Assembly (NCBI GenBank): GCA_963719885.1
Contig: CAVRDP010000028.1
Location: forward strand, 1-64,000
Direction of reading: 5' to 3'
DNA from: JANXQG01 sp963719885
GTDB lineage: Bacteria > Planctomycetota > Planctomycetia > Pirellulales > Thermoguttaceae
Length of the DNA stretch: 64,000 bases
Of this stretch, positions 1 to 7,869 are shown in pieces; within the stretch, counting starts at the first letter, position 1, and each line of letters opens with the position of its first letter. A model generated the notes under the pieces. It worked only from the letters and a program-made list of their open reading frames with translations, was not told where the DNA came from and did no database searches. Both the position numbers and the translations under genes were made by a program.

Positions 1-62
1 GAACGGGGTCCACCTCACATGTTGCATACGGATCATCTGGCAAAGCCGTAAAGGTGGAGGTC

Positions 63-1830
63 GAGATGTTGTAGAGAAACCCGTGGTCGGCGGGAGGGCT
101 GTTCGGCAGCAACTCGCAGGCCGCTTTATGCAGCCGTAGCATGCTGTGCATCTTTGCCATATAGACGCGACTGTTCTGTCGTAACACGGTAGGTGATGAA
201 CTGATCCCAGAGGTCGTTGAGGTAGATGGCTCGCAGCGAGAGGATTGCTTGAGCCCCTTCCAACTCCCAACGCATCCCGGCGCGCTCCATGCGGTCCTTC
301 ACCAGGTGCTTGCAGGCGCCTTCCGCCACGCCACTGGCAATCGGGTAGCCTGCCGCCAAGTATTCGTCATAGCGCATGTGTTCCTGGTTGTTTTCATAGT
401 ACGTAATCGCGGACTCCACGGTGGTCTTGTTCGCCCCCTTCAGCTTGTAGGCCTTCACCAAGGGACGGAGGTTGCGCAGCACGTAACCGACCTTGCCTTG
501 CAGCAGCATGCGCAGATGATGCGTCACGAATTCTCCCGCCTCCGCACTCTCCTCCGCATACAGGCAATGGGCCACCTCCCAGAGCCGTTTCAACGCGTGG
601 AACAGGTCCAGAATCCATATGGCCTCGGGAAACCATTCTGCCGCCAACTTCCACAACTGGCGTTCCCCATCCATGACACAGATGCACGGCTTCTTGTTTG
701 CCGGGTCCCGCCGACAACACTCCATAAGAATCTCGAAGAACAACATCGGTGCGGCGGCCAACACCTCCCCTTCCTTAAACCGGGTCATCTCTGCCCACAC
801 ATGCTTGTGTTGCGGTTCGGGCCGCTCCCGGGCACGCTTTCGCCGACGCACCTCGTCGATCACGTCTTCGGCAGTACGAGGGAAGCGGGCTTGGGTGTAA
901 ACCGATCCCACATACGCCATCTGTTTTTTCCCGGGGCGCTCCCCGCTGCTTTTCTCTTGCCCCGCCAAACGCTCGACCGGAGGCGAAGAAGGCGCCTCTT
1001 CCTCGACAGCCGTGATTCCTGCCGTTTCCGCGCCTGCGGCATTTCCTCCCTTTTCTCCCACCCCAGCTTCAGACTCTGCTCGCAACCGCGCCGCCAACGT
1101 CCGCCGCATGGGCACACCCTTGCCATCGGCCGTTATCACCAGCAGTTCCTCCTCTTCTTCGGCAGGAGGAACCGCTTCGCCGCGAAAGTCGTCCACGTAC
1201 TGCGACATCTCGCGACTCATGTGCTCCGCCGTGCGAACACTCACCGTGGTCCCCAACCAGGCACGGAGCGACTCCACCGATCCCCCAAAGGCGTCCTGGA
1301 TGCACAACCGCTGCAACCAGTCCTCCAGAACATAGGAATTCTCTCCAGCGGGCAATCCCAAGGTCGCGTCCAGGGGCGACCATCCAATCGCTTGGCCTTC
1401 CCGAGTCCCGTAGACTCGGCGGCCGATCAGCAATTCCCCGAAAATCGACAAGTACCGCTTCTCATGCGGCTCGGGCAGGCGCGCGCAACGTCTCCCCTTC
1501 CCGTTCTACGGTCTCTCCCCGATCCCCATCCCCATGGGCCTCCACGAAGGACCGTAAAAACTCCAGGCACATGGTCATAGCTCGCGGAAACATCCCGCGT
1601 TCCACTTCGTCGAGGCGTCGCCCTTCGCTCAGCGCTTGCTTCAAAAACTCGTGCATCCGCTCAAATTGCTCTTGGGCCTTGAAAATATCCAGTTCTTTTG
1701 TTGAAATCATAGTTGGACCTCTGCTAGCAGAATTTGTGGAAACATGAATTACTCACCTGTTAGCATGAGGTCTTTTTCTTCTGCTATCAAGCCCTCCTCC
1801 CCCGCCGTAAGTCCTTGTCCTACAATGCTC
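63..1830 (-). mobile_element. ISKra4-family insertion sequence
   Basis: The element carries one transposase gene on the minus strand. Its ends appear as imperfect inverted repeats. The left end runs from about 63 to 100 and reads inward GAGATGTTGTAG, then CGGCGGG and AGGGCT. The right end, about 1830 down to 1790, reads inward on the other strand GAGCATTGTAG, then CGGCGGG and AGGGCT. The element is thus about 1.77 kb, within the size range of this family. I found no convincing target duplication. The flanks are pieces of what looks like one exported-protein gene, so the element seems to have inserted into it. Confidence 0.55.
126..1710 (-). CDS. ISKra4-family transposase (frame interrupted)
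   Basis: This DDE transposase would cut and paste the surrounding element. Two open frames make it up: an 82-residue N-terminal part (1462-1710) and a 441-residue C-terminal part (126-1451). They join near 1467, where the run TTGCGCGCGCC breaks the frame. One base fewer would give a continuous protein of about 527 residues that reads through LPEPHEKRYLSIFGELLIG. Family hallmarks in the second part are ADGKGV, then CVMDGERQLW, then GVAEGACKHLVKDRMERAGM, which supply the likely acidic triad. Programmed frameshifting cannot be excluded, but the many single-base breaks elsewhere in this window favour an indel or sequence error. Confidence 0.8.
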
Positions 1831-1851
1831 TTAGCGCTAGAGGAAGGCGAG

Positions 1852-2031
1852 TCACTGCCGGCTGTTCATATAGTTCCCGACGACATAATTGCCATCGATG
1901 CCTGTAGCCACCGTGTTCCAACCCACGGGGAAGTCTAGCGTTATGACTGCTTGGGCGACGGCAGCACCAGACCAAAAGCCAAGTCCGAGCATGACCAACG
2001 CCAGTTTTCCAAATCTCGTCAATCGTTCCAT
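1852..2031 (-). pseudogene. 5' fragment of an exported HAF-repeat-like protein, cut by the IS
   Basis: This open frame of 59 residues starts with a clear signal peptide (charged MERLTRFGK, a hydrophobic core, cleavage near AVAQA). It then reads VITLDFPVGWNTVATGIDG and NYVVGNY, which resembles the first repeat of extracellular HAF-repeat proteins (a TTLDFPG / GIDG.NIVG.Y pattern). It stops about 20 bases before the inferred IS end. On the far side of the IS, the minus strand of bases 1-67 is open and reads FTALPDDPYAT, the kind of sequence expected further into such a protein. I infer one gene split by the IS. The repeat assignment is by eye only. A shorter independent secreted peptide is the alternative. 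Confidence 0.5.
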
Positions 2032-2873
2032 AAACCTGCTCCTCGAAGCAATCTGGCCCGACTAATCATCCTACGGCATTTGAAAAACGTTTACAAGAAT
2101 GATCCCCGTGGATTTATGGTGTCTGCACCCTAACAAGGTGGAGTCGGCTGGCCAGGGCCGGCCGCAGTTTGCCCCAACAGCGGCCCTGGGGCAGCCTTGG
2201 GGGCTACCCTGGGCAAGGTGGCCTGGGTGCCGCCGGCCGTTGTTGTCCCACTCAGATGAGAACAGGCTGGACTTCCTGCCACAACCGGCCATCCTCAAGC
2301 CCGATCACAGCCGCCTCATAGTCGGGAAGCGACCGCAACGCGGCCAGGCGATGCGCCCGCCAAGCTGCCGAAATAGACCGTCCCTGGTTTGGCCCATGCA
2401 AAGAGGATTACCGCGGCGGATGATCAGCAGCCCGCCGGCTACCGCTACAGGCCCAGGGTCAGAACGATTTAACAAATCGTTCTGCTCCTTTTTCTGCTCC
2501 CACCGCCGCGGGGCCAGGTGGCGGCGTGGGGCTTGTGCCGGTCACGGCGTATAGTGGCCGAACATCGCCCCATCGGCACCGCCGCCGCCTTTTTGCGCCC
2601 CCGCCTTCTTCGTCTCCGCCGCGCCGCCAATCGGCAGTTGAAACGACGCGCGGCGCGCACGAGACCTGCCATCAGAGGGAGACTTTTCGCGTCGTTTTGC
2701 CGTTCAAATCTCCGGCAATCCGCTCTTTTTCTCGCATTGCTCTAACCTCGCGGCAGGCAACGCCTTACGGCGCCGCGCGGCGCTCTGCCGAGGCCATTGC
2801 AGAGCGACCTCAACTGTATCAAATCGCCGGCTAATTCGTATTATTCCGTAACTACCGAGGAGAACACGCAGTC
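2032..2873. other. 842-base stretch without a recognisable intact gene
   Basis: No frame here looks like a complete protein. The minus-strand frame 2252-2407 (51 codons, ending in TGA) has protein-like composition (RAHRLAALRSLPDYEAAVI, then EDGRLWQEVQPVLI) and may be the tail of a decayed gene. The stretch also holds the hairpin at 2461-2483. The GC-rich reading frames on both strands elsewhere are low-complexity Arg/Ala shadows. Confidence 0.5.
2461..2483 (+). terminator. Perfect hairpin followed by a T-rich tract
   Basis: AGAACGATTT, a three-base AAC loop, then AAATCGTTCT form a perfect 10-bp stem, followed by GCTCCTTTTTCTGC. It could end plus-strand transcription, but no intact plus-strand gene lies just upstream. 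Confidence 0.35.
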
Positions 2874-3504
2874 ATGAGAGAACCCAATTCACGTTTGGCC
2901 CAGGCCCGGGAGCGGAAGGAAGCCTTCCTGCCGGAGATCGCGCGGCTCTCGCTGCAGGGCCATACCAGCCGGGAGGTCGGCGAAAAGGTCGGCATACCCA
3001 AGACGAACGTCCTCCGCTGGCGGAATTCGCTGCGGCGGGAATGTGTCTCGCGATCCGTCAAGGAGACCATGGAAATGATCGACAAACTGAACGAGCGCTT
3101 CGATACGATCTACCGCAAGGCGCTGGAGGGCCTGGACCGCTCGCGGGCCGACGAGGAAATACGCACGATCACCGACTGCGCCGGCGACGATTCGAAAAAC
3201 AAACGGTCCCTCCGCACCAAGACCCGGGACGGCAACCCCGCCTGGCTGACCCGCGCCCAGGCCGCCCTGGATGCGACCGCCAAGCTGCTGAAGGAGGGGC
3301 GTGGCAAGGGCAAGAGCGACAAGCACCCACGACTACTCGGCGATCGTCTTCCTGGGCGTGGGCAAGGACAAACTGCTGTACGTGGACGCGATCTTGGACC
3401 ACATCGTGCTGGACCAACTCGTCCGCAAGACGCTGCGGTTCTGCGAGGAGAAAAAGCCTGATTTCGTGGGCATCGAGGCCGAACAGTTCCAGGATGAGAA
3501 ATGA
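2874..3504 (+). pseudogene. Fused phage terminase remnant (small-subunit-like N part, large-subunit nuclease C part)
   Basis: The first ~140 residues (2874-3300) carry a helix-turn-helix near residues 25-50 (LSLQGHTSREVGEKVGIPK) and a helical tail, as in small terminase subunits or related DNA-binding proteins. Near 3300 the coding frame shifts by one. The new frame reads THDYSAIVFLGVGKDKLLY and, later, CEEKKPDFVGIEAEQFQ. This matches the RNase-H-like nuclease domain at the C terminus of large terminase subunits, where the VEANQFQ-type motif is typical. The ATPase motor is missing and the protein stops right after QFQDEK. I read this as two terminase genes joined by a deletion in a decayed prophage. 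No other phage genes are nearby. Confidence 0.6.
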
Positions 3505-3849
3505 CCCCGATTTTGGACCACACCGTGCCGGACCACGCGGAAGGCGTCCACCCCATGTAAGTGCTGCATGGAAAAGCACTTACGAATATTTTTCCGGACC
3601 AGGAAAACCGTCCGGTTTACGGTCGACTTGTTCTTTGAAAATTCGGTGCTGCGACGCGCAAGCCAAAGCGCGTTGCGCGGTCCGGGGCGGACTCGCCATC
3701 CGCCCCGGCTAAGGTATACTCATCGCGCTGTGCGGCGCAATGGCCGAAGGCCCGGCGCACTTTGCTTTCCCGAGGCATGTCTTATTGTCCCCCCGTCACG
3801 CCGCACCGCCGTTGACCGGCTGGCCGGGGTCGCAAGCATCGTCTGACGG
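3505..3849. other. Stretch without a recognisable gene
   Basis: Apart from the hairpin at 3557-3594, I see no protein-like frame here. GCGCGGTCCGGGGCGGACTC and the following CCATCCGCCCCGG form a short GC-rich palindrome near 3676-3708 that may be another repeat. Confidence 0.4.
3557..3594 (+). terminator. Rho-independent-like terminator
   Basis: GTAAGTGCT and AGCACTTAC (3557-3565 and 3575-3583) form a perfect 9-bp stem with a 9-base loop. GAATATTTTT follows. It lies about 50 bases past the terminase remnant on the same strand. Confidence 0.5.
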
Positions 3850-3967
3850 CTATTGATTCGCTGGTCGATTGACTCGCAAGAGTTGGCCGGCAAGCTGGCC
3901 GCACCGCCCAATTGCGGCCGCGATTCGCGCCGCCAGCGCGGCAAAATCGGGATCAATCGCGCCACCG
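3850..3967 (-). pseudogene. C-terminal stub of a DUF5615-type toxin
   Basis: Immediately after the DUF433 stop codon, the minus strand is open for 39 codons with no start. It reads GGAIDPDFAALAARIAAAI, then GQLAGQLLRVNRP and a stop. In DUF433/DUF5615 pairs the PIN-like DUF5615 protein follows the DUF433 gene, and its last residues have this pattern (a long helix, then an RVNRP-type end). The first two thirds, including the acidic PIN residues, are absent. I infer a deletion that removed the toxin body and left the antitoxin. Identification rests on a short segment. Confidence 0.5.
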
Positions 3968-3968
3968 G

Positions 3969-4301
3969 TCACGCCTCTTCGTTCGCTTTGATCTGCTCAT
4001 CGATTTCGTTTCGATGCAGCCGCACATAGGCCCAGGCGTTCGCAAGATCCTCGGCCCGCAGGGTAGGATACGCGCGCAGAAGCTCCGCCTCGCCAACGCC
4101 CAACCGCCGTCCCTGTTCCAGGACCCAAACGGGGATCCGGGTGCGGACGATGCACGGCTCGCCGCCGCAAACGCCGGGAACGCTTTCAATTCCGGGAAAG
4201 GCGTCACCCAAGTCGCGAGCGACCCATTGCAAAACCTGCGCCTTTTCCGCCCGGGTCATGCCGGCCAGAATACGTTCTGCTTCGATGAGAGAATCCGTCA
4301 T
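3969..4301 (-). CDS. DUF433-domain protein, probable antitoxin
   Basis: The 110-residue protein has an N-terminal helical segment (ILAGMTRAEKAQVLQWVAR) and then the DUF433 core from about residue 37: GIESVPGVCGGEPCIVRTRI, PVWVLEQGRRLGVGEAELL, and AYPTLRAEDLANAWAYVRLH. DUF433 proteins carry a small helix-turn-helix and are the usual antitoxin partners of DUF5615 PIN-like toxins. Here only a toxin stub follows. The gene starts 18 bases after the DUF1080 gene on the same strand and could be co-transcribed with it. Confidence 0.85.
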   Translation of the reverse strand: MTDSLIEAERILAGMTRAEKAQVLQWVARDLGDAFPGIESVPGVCGGEPCIVRTRIPVWVLEQGRRLGVGEAELLRAYPTLRAEDLANAWAYVRLHRNEIDEQIKANEEA

Positions 4302-4319
4302 AACGCGAACTCACAATCT

Positions 4320-5018
4320 TTACGGCAGTTCTTCGATCGTGATCTTCCTGTACCAGGCCTCGCTTGGCCCGCCGCCGTGAATTTGCAGACCAATGATGCC
4401 GTTTTGCGGCAGCTTTTCGTCCTTCTCGGTGAAGTCCACAGTTTGTACCCCATTGAGATACAAACGGATCCGCCGCCCCTCGCAACGGATCTCGTACTGG
4501 TTCCAGTCCGTGGGCTTGAGCGCGCCCATGATCACCGCGCGAGCCGGCCTGACGAGCACCCGATTGCGGCGTGATTCGTCGTACAGGCATCCCCAATACC
4601 CGCCGTCGGGGTCCGCGCTCATGTCGGCCTGGTAACCGGAGACTTCGAAATTGTTGGGCACGCGCTGCGAGCGGATCTGAATGCCGCCGTTGGCCGGGCC
4701 GATCAGCTTGCACTCGGCGCGAAGGATGAAGTTCGCGTACGATGCCCGCGTGCAGAGGAAGTCGTTGTGCGGCACGGGGGCTTTCATGCTCCCGCCGACG
4801 ATCGCCCCGTCCTCGATACGGAACGTCTTCTTCGTGTCGCCCTCCCAGCCGTCGAAGGTGCGGCCGTCGAAGAGCGGACGAGACTTGGCTTTCGTTTCGC
4901 CGCCAAGCAGGCCTTTGGGCAGTAAGATCGTGGCCGCCGCTCCGCCCGCCAGGACCGCGGCATGGCCCAAAAACTCGCGACGGGTACTAGGGTAATGGCC
5001 GTTGAAATGGATGTTCAT
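4320..5018 (-). CDS. DUF1080 (3-keto-disaccharide hydrolase) domain protein, Tat-exported
   Basis: The 232-residue protein begins with a Tat signal (STRREFLGHAAVLAGGAAA). The rest is one concanavalin-like DUF1080 domain: PLFDGRTFDGWEGD near residue 50, IEDGAIVGGS, NGGIQIRSQRV near 112, and the closing NGIIGLQIHGGG and WYRKITIEELP. Characterised members bind or cleave 3-keto-glycosides outside the cytoplasm. The neighbouring Gfo/Idh/MocA gene, 89 bases upstream on the same strand, would supply or consume keto sugars, so the pair fits periplasmic carbohydrate catabolism. The frame is intact and complete. Confidence 0.9.
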   Translation of the reverse strand: MNIHFNGHYPSTRREFLGHAAVLAGGAAATILLPKGLLGGETKAKSRPLFDGRTFDGWEGDTKKTFRIEDGAIVGGSMKAPVPHNDFLCTRASYANFILRAECKLIGPANGGIQIRSQRVPNNFEVSGYQADMSADPDGGYWGCLYDESRRNRVLVRPARAVIMGALKPTDWNQYEIRCEGRRIRLYLNGVQTVDFTEKDEKLPQNGIIGLQIHGGGPSEAWYRKITIEELP

Positions 5019-5050
5019 GGATGCTCCTCGGTTTTCTGTAGGTGATAGTC

Positions 5051-5095
5051 GCCTTTCGCTCCGCGAAATAACGCCACTTTCGCGGAGCGAAAGGC
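5051..5095. repeat. rep-F palindrome
   Basis: GCCTTTCGCTCCGCGAAA (5051-5068) and its perfect reverse complement (5078-5095) flank a 9-base loop. This 18-bp stem sits between the Gfo/Idh/MocA and DUF1080 genes and could act as an intergenic hairpin on either strand. Confidence 0.8.
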
Positions 5096-5107
5096 AACAC
5101 TAGGGAA

Positions 5108-6433
5108 TCATAGGACCCAGGGGGCCCGCACGCGCGGCAGCGCAGCCCGTTGGCTTCGTCGTCGCCGACAAACTCTTCCTTGACCGGATCGAACTTGAGC
5201 TTCCGCTTGAGGATCCAGGAGAGCGCGGCGGCGTGGCAGGCGATGTGCGAATGGCGCATGACCTGGGAGTTGGCCGCCGGCTTGCCGCGGGACCTGACGC
5301 AGTCGAGGAAGTTCCGCGTGTGCGAGGCGACGTCGAGGCCGTTCTGCCGCTTGCTTGCGGCCTTGAGAACCTCCGCCTTGAGCGATGCCGGTTGGACCTC
5401 AATGCCGCCGTTGTCGCCGGTCTCCACCCAGCCTTCTTCGCCCACGAAACGCACCGGGCAAGTGCCCAGCGACTGGACCCAGCCGGGGCGCTGGCCGAAG
5501 GGGGTTTCCAGGCAGTCGATCACGAGTTTCACGCCGTTGGCATAGCGGGCGTTGATCGTCTTGCCGGTCGGTTCGTACTCGATGGGCATCGTGTCGTCAG
5601 CGGCGTTGGCCCACTGGCAGAGGTCCACGGTGTGCGCCTCCCCAGTCCAAGAGCCGGGCGCCGGAATCAAAGTCCCAGTAGCCGCGCCAACCTCCGCCGA
5701 CATAGACATGGTTATAGGGCCGCCAGGGAGCCGGCCCCAGCCAGAGGTCCCAATCGACCACGTCACGGGGCGGGGTGGGTTCGCCGGGCAGCCAGGTCGT
5801 TTCGATCGAGGGCGTATAGACCGAGGCGACCAGCGTGTGGATTTTCCCCAGCTTTCCGCTCTGCGCCAAGCGGATCGCCGCCTGAAAATTTGCCACGCTC
5901 CGCCGCTGGGTGCCGGCCTGGAAGACCCGCTTGGTCTGCCGGATCGTCTCATCCAGGGCCTGGCACAGCCCGATGGTCAGGCCGCAGGGCTTCTCGCTGT
6001 AGACGTCCTTGCCGGCCTTTGCTGCGAGCATCGACGCCAGCGCGTGCCAGCGGTCGCCCGTGCCGATCATCACCGCGTCGATGTCGGGCCGGGCCAATAA
6101 TTCGCGGAAGTCGCGGTAGAGCGCGCAATCCTTGTTGCCGTAGTGCTGATCGACGAGCCTTTTGGCGGCATCGCGACGGCTGGCTTGCACGTCGCATAGG
6201 GCCACGCAGCGGACATCGGTCTTGGGCAGCACGCCACCCAAATCGTAGGTCATGCGAGGCCCGATTCCGATCACTCCCAAGGTGATTCGCTGGCTGGGAG
6301 CCATCGCGCCGTCGCGGCCCAGGGCCCGTGCGGGGATGATCGCCGGCAACGCCGCGGCGCCGGCCACGGCCATCGATTGTTTGAGGAACTCGCGGCGCGA
6401 ATTCGGCCGCGCAGGGGTATCGTCGGGTTTCAT
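5108..6433 (-). CDS. Gfo/Idh/MocA-family oxidoreductase, Tat-exported (two frame breaks)
   Basis: The predicted NAD(P)-dependent sugar oxidoreductase has about 441 residues. It opens with a Tat signal (NSRREFLKQSMAVAGAAAL), then a Rossmann segment (ITLGVIGIGPRMTY) and the family's EKP motif (YSEKPCGLTIGLCQALDE). The C-terminal half holds LLDWG..HTVDLCQWAN and SHTRNFLDCVRSRGKPAA. Two single-base breaks disturb it. Near 5638 an extra G separates LLDWG from AHTVDL. Near 5125 a missing base throws off the last residues; the corrected end reads RVRAPWVL and stops at 5108. Without the second correction the frame would run through the rep-F palindrome into the next gene. It probably works with the DUF1080 protein on sugars. 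Confidence 0.85.
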
Positions 6434-6526
6434 GAAAGCACCTTCGGGGTTTTGGGGTATTTCCGCGTTTTAGTTTAACATGGGAACTTTTCGAATGCCA
6501 CTGGGCGGGAAAATTGGTATACTGGT

Positions 6527-6654
6527 TACTCTTCAGCGGAATGGAGTAAACCGCGGATTTCGCGGAGAACGCGGATGTTTCGGATGAGTTCAAATCTTGG
6601 TGCAAGCATCGTTTTATCCGGGGTATCTGCGTAATCCGCGGTTCATTACTTCAG
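6527..6654. repeat. Inverted-repeat element rep-I (first copy)
   Basis: The left arm, 6527-6575, has the blocks CTCTTCAGCGGAATGGAG, ACCGCGGATTTCGCGGAG and AACGCGGAT. The right arm, 6621-6654, is a partly matching reverse complement (ATCTGCG, TAATCCGCGGTTCATTACTT). A second left arm lies at 9710-9769. The element fills most of the gap between two divergent genes, and no clear promoter stands out around it. Confidence 0.65.
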
Positions 6655-6693
6655 ACGGCTAAACACCAGGCATCTTGGAAGATTAGTCAACTC

Positions 6694-7680
6694 ATGGATT
6701 CGGAAACCGCACGCTGGTTGATCGCCGCCTGGTTCCTTTTCGCAGGCGGGGCGGTGGGCAGTTTCTTGAACGTGCTCGTCTATCGCTTGCCGGCCGGCAT
6801 GAACATCGCCTGGCCCGGCTCGCACTGCCCGCGATGCAAGCATTCTATCCGGCCCTATGACAATGTTCCCGTGCTGGCATGGTTCTGGCTGCGGGGTCAG
6901 TGCCGCGATTGCCGTCAACGGATCTCATTCCGCTATCCGCTGATCGAAGCCGTTACGGCCGGGCTGTTCGTCTTGCTGCTGGTAGTGGAGGTGTTCCACG
7001 GCGGACGTAATCTGCCCGTTCGAATTCCGCCGGTGTCCCAAGGAGAACTCCGGCAGCAACCAGCAACTTGGCACCACGAGAATCTGCCTGTTCGAATTCC
7101 GCCTGTGCCGGAAGGGCCGCGCCCCTATCCGCTGACGCAAGCCCTGGGCTTATGCCTGTTCCATCTGGGCCTGCTTTGCACGCTCATTCCCGCCGGGTTG
7201 ATTCGCTGGGACGGCAAGCGGCCGCCGCGCGGGTTGTTTGTCCCGCTCTTGTTGGTGGGCCTCGTCGCGCCGTCGATCTGGCCCTGGCTGCATCCCCTAC
7301 CGGCCGGGCCGGGCACCATGTACCCATGGTCGGTGGCGGGAACTCCCTGGGGCGGCATGATCGATGGCCTGTTGGGCCTCGGGACTGCCCTCGTCCTGGG
7401 CCGGCTTGCCGAGTGGTTGGGTAAACGTTTCTCTCCACTGGGCAGGCCCGGAAGTCAAATCCTGGGCGAGGCCCTGGTCATCGGCGTCGTGCTGGGGTGG
7501 CAGGCCGTCTTGGTGCTCGCGCCGGCGGCTCTGTTGTTGGAAGAACTGTCACGCATCGCGGCGATCCGCTGGACGTGGTTGCGCCGCTGCGTGGCCGGGG
7601 TCTGGATCGTTCCGCTGACATTGTTCTGGATCCTGAATTGGGCCCGCCTTGCGGAATGGCTGCGAATTTACGGTACATGA
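6694..7680 (+). CDS. Prepilin-peptidase-like membrane protein (A24 fold, catalytic aspartates not seen)
   Basis: The 328-residue protein has the N-terminal domain of prepilin peptidases: a first helix with GGAVGSFLNVLVYRLP, then paired zinc-type cysteines (CPRCKHSIRPYDNVPVLAW and CRDCRQRISFRYPLIEA). The later helices should carry the two catalytic aspartates (LIDxD...PD and GxGD). Here they read LIRWDGKRPPRGLF and LGEALVIGVVLGWQ, so neither aspartate is in place. The protein also contains two copies of NLPVRIPPV (about residues 108 and 131) and a rep-B insert (PGTMYPWS, near 208). It may be an inactive or changed member. The Tad locus at the other end of the window would need an active enzyme. 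Confidence 0.75.
   Translation: MDSETARWLIAAWFLFAGGAVGSFLNVLVYRLPAGMNIAWPGSHCPRCKHSIRPYDNVPVLAWFWLRGQCRDCRQRISFRYPLIEAVTAGLFVLLLVVEVFHGGRNLPVRIPPVSQGELRQQPATWHHENLPVRIPPVPEGPRPYPLTQALGLCLFHLGLLCTLIPAGLIRWDGKRPPRGLFVPLLLVGLVAPSIWPWLHPLPAGPGTMYPWSVAGTPWGGMIDGLLGLGTALVLGRLAEWLGKRFSPLGRPGSQILGEALVIGVVLGWQAVLVLAPAALLLEELSRIAAIRWTWLRRCVAGVWIVPLTLFWILNWARLAEWLRIYGT
7009..7107 (+). repeat. Direct repeat inside the prepilin-peptidase-like gene
   Basis: AATCTGCCCGTTCGAATTCC (from 7009) and AATCTGCCTGTTCGAATTCC (from 7081) are near-identical 27-base units 72 bases apart. Both encode NLPVRIPPV in the same frame. Confidence 0.85.
7311..7333 (+). repeat. rep-B copy inside coding sequence
   Basis: GGGCACCATGTACCCATGGT, then CGG, encodes GTMYPWS in the prepilin-peptidase-like protein. 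Related copies lie at 7735, 19737, 32283, 36171, 39129, 43348 and 51129. Confidence 0.8.
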
Positions 7681-7720
7681 AGCAGCCAAGATCGGCGTGC
7701 TATTATTGATGAGGACTACC

Positions 7721-7841
7721 TAGGGTGGGACCAGATCCGGGGTACCCGGTACTCCGGGTCGGCGAGCGCCGGCCCACCATGATCGAGAATGACAATTGTA
7801 ATGGTGGGCCGGCGCTCGCTACGCAAGCTTGTCCCACCCTA
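7721..7841. repeat. rep-C palindrome with a nested rep-B
   Basis: The right arm (7801-7840), read on the minus strand, is AGGGTGGGACAAGCTTGCGT, then AGCGAGCGCCGGCCCACCAT. The left arm begins AGGGTGGGACCAG and ends GGCGAGCGCCGGCCCACCAT. Between these it carries GGGGTACCCGGTACTCCGGG (rep-B) in place of the short CTTGCGTA segment. It lies just upstream of the LOG gene. Confidence 0.8.
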
Positions 7842-7869
7842 CACCCTACGCCTCTGGAGAATACTTCCT

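Noticed and set aside
249..1580. Long plus-strand frame (443 codons) over the transposase.
   Set aside because: It is the antisense shadow of the ISKra4 transposase, with His/Arg/Leu-rich composition.
1462..1710. The 82-codon frame as an independent gene beside the transposase.
   Set aside because: It joins the transposase frame by a single base change and matches its expected N terminus.
2099..2554. Plus-strand open frame of 151 codons in the scar region.
   Set aside because: It is rich in Arg, Pro and Gly without domain pattern, runs through a hairpin, and has no ribosome binding site.
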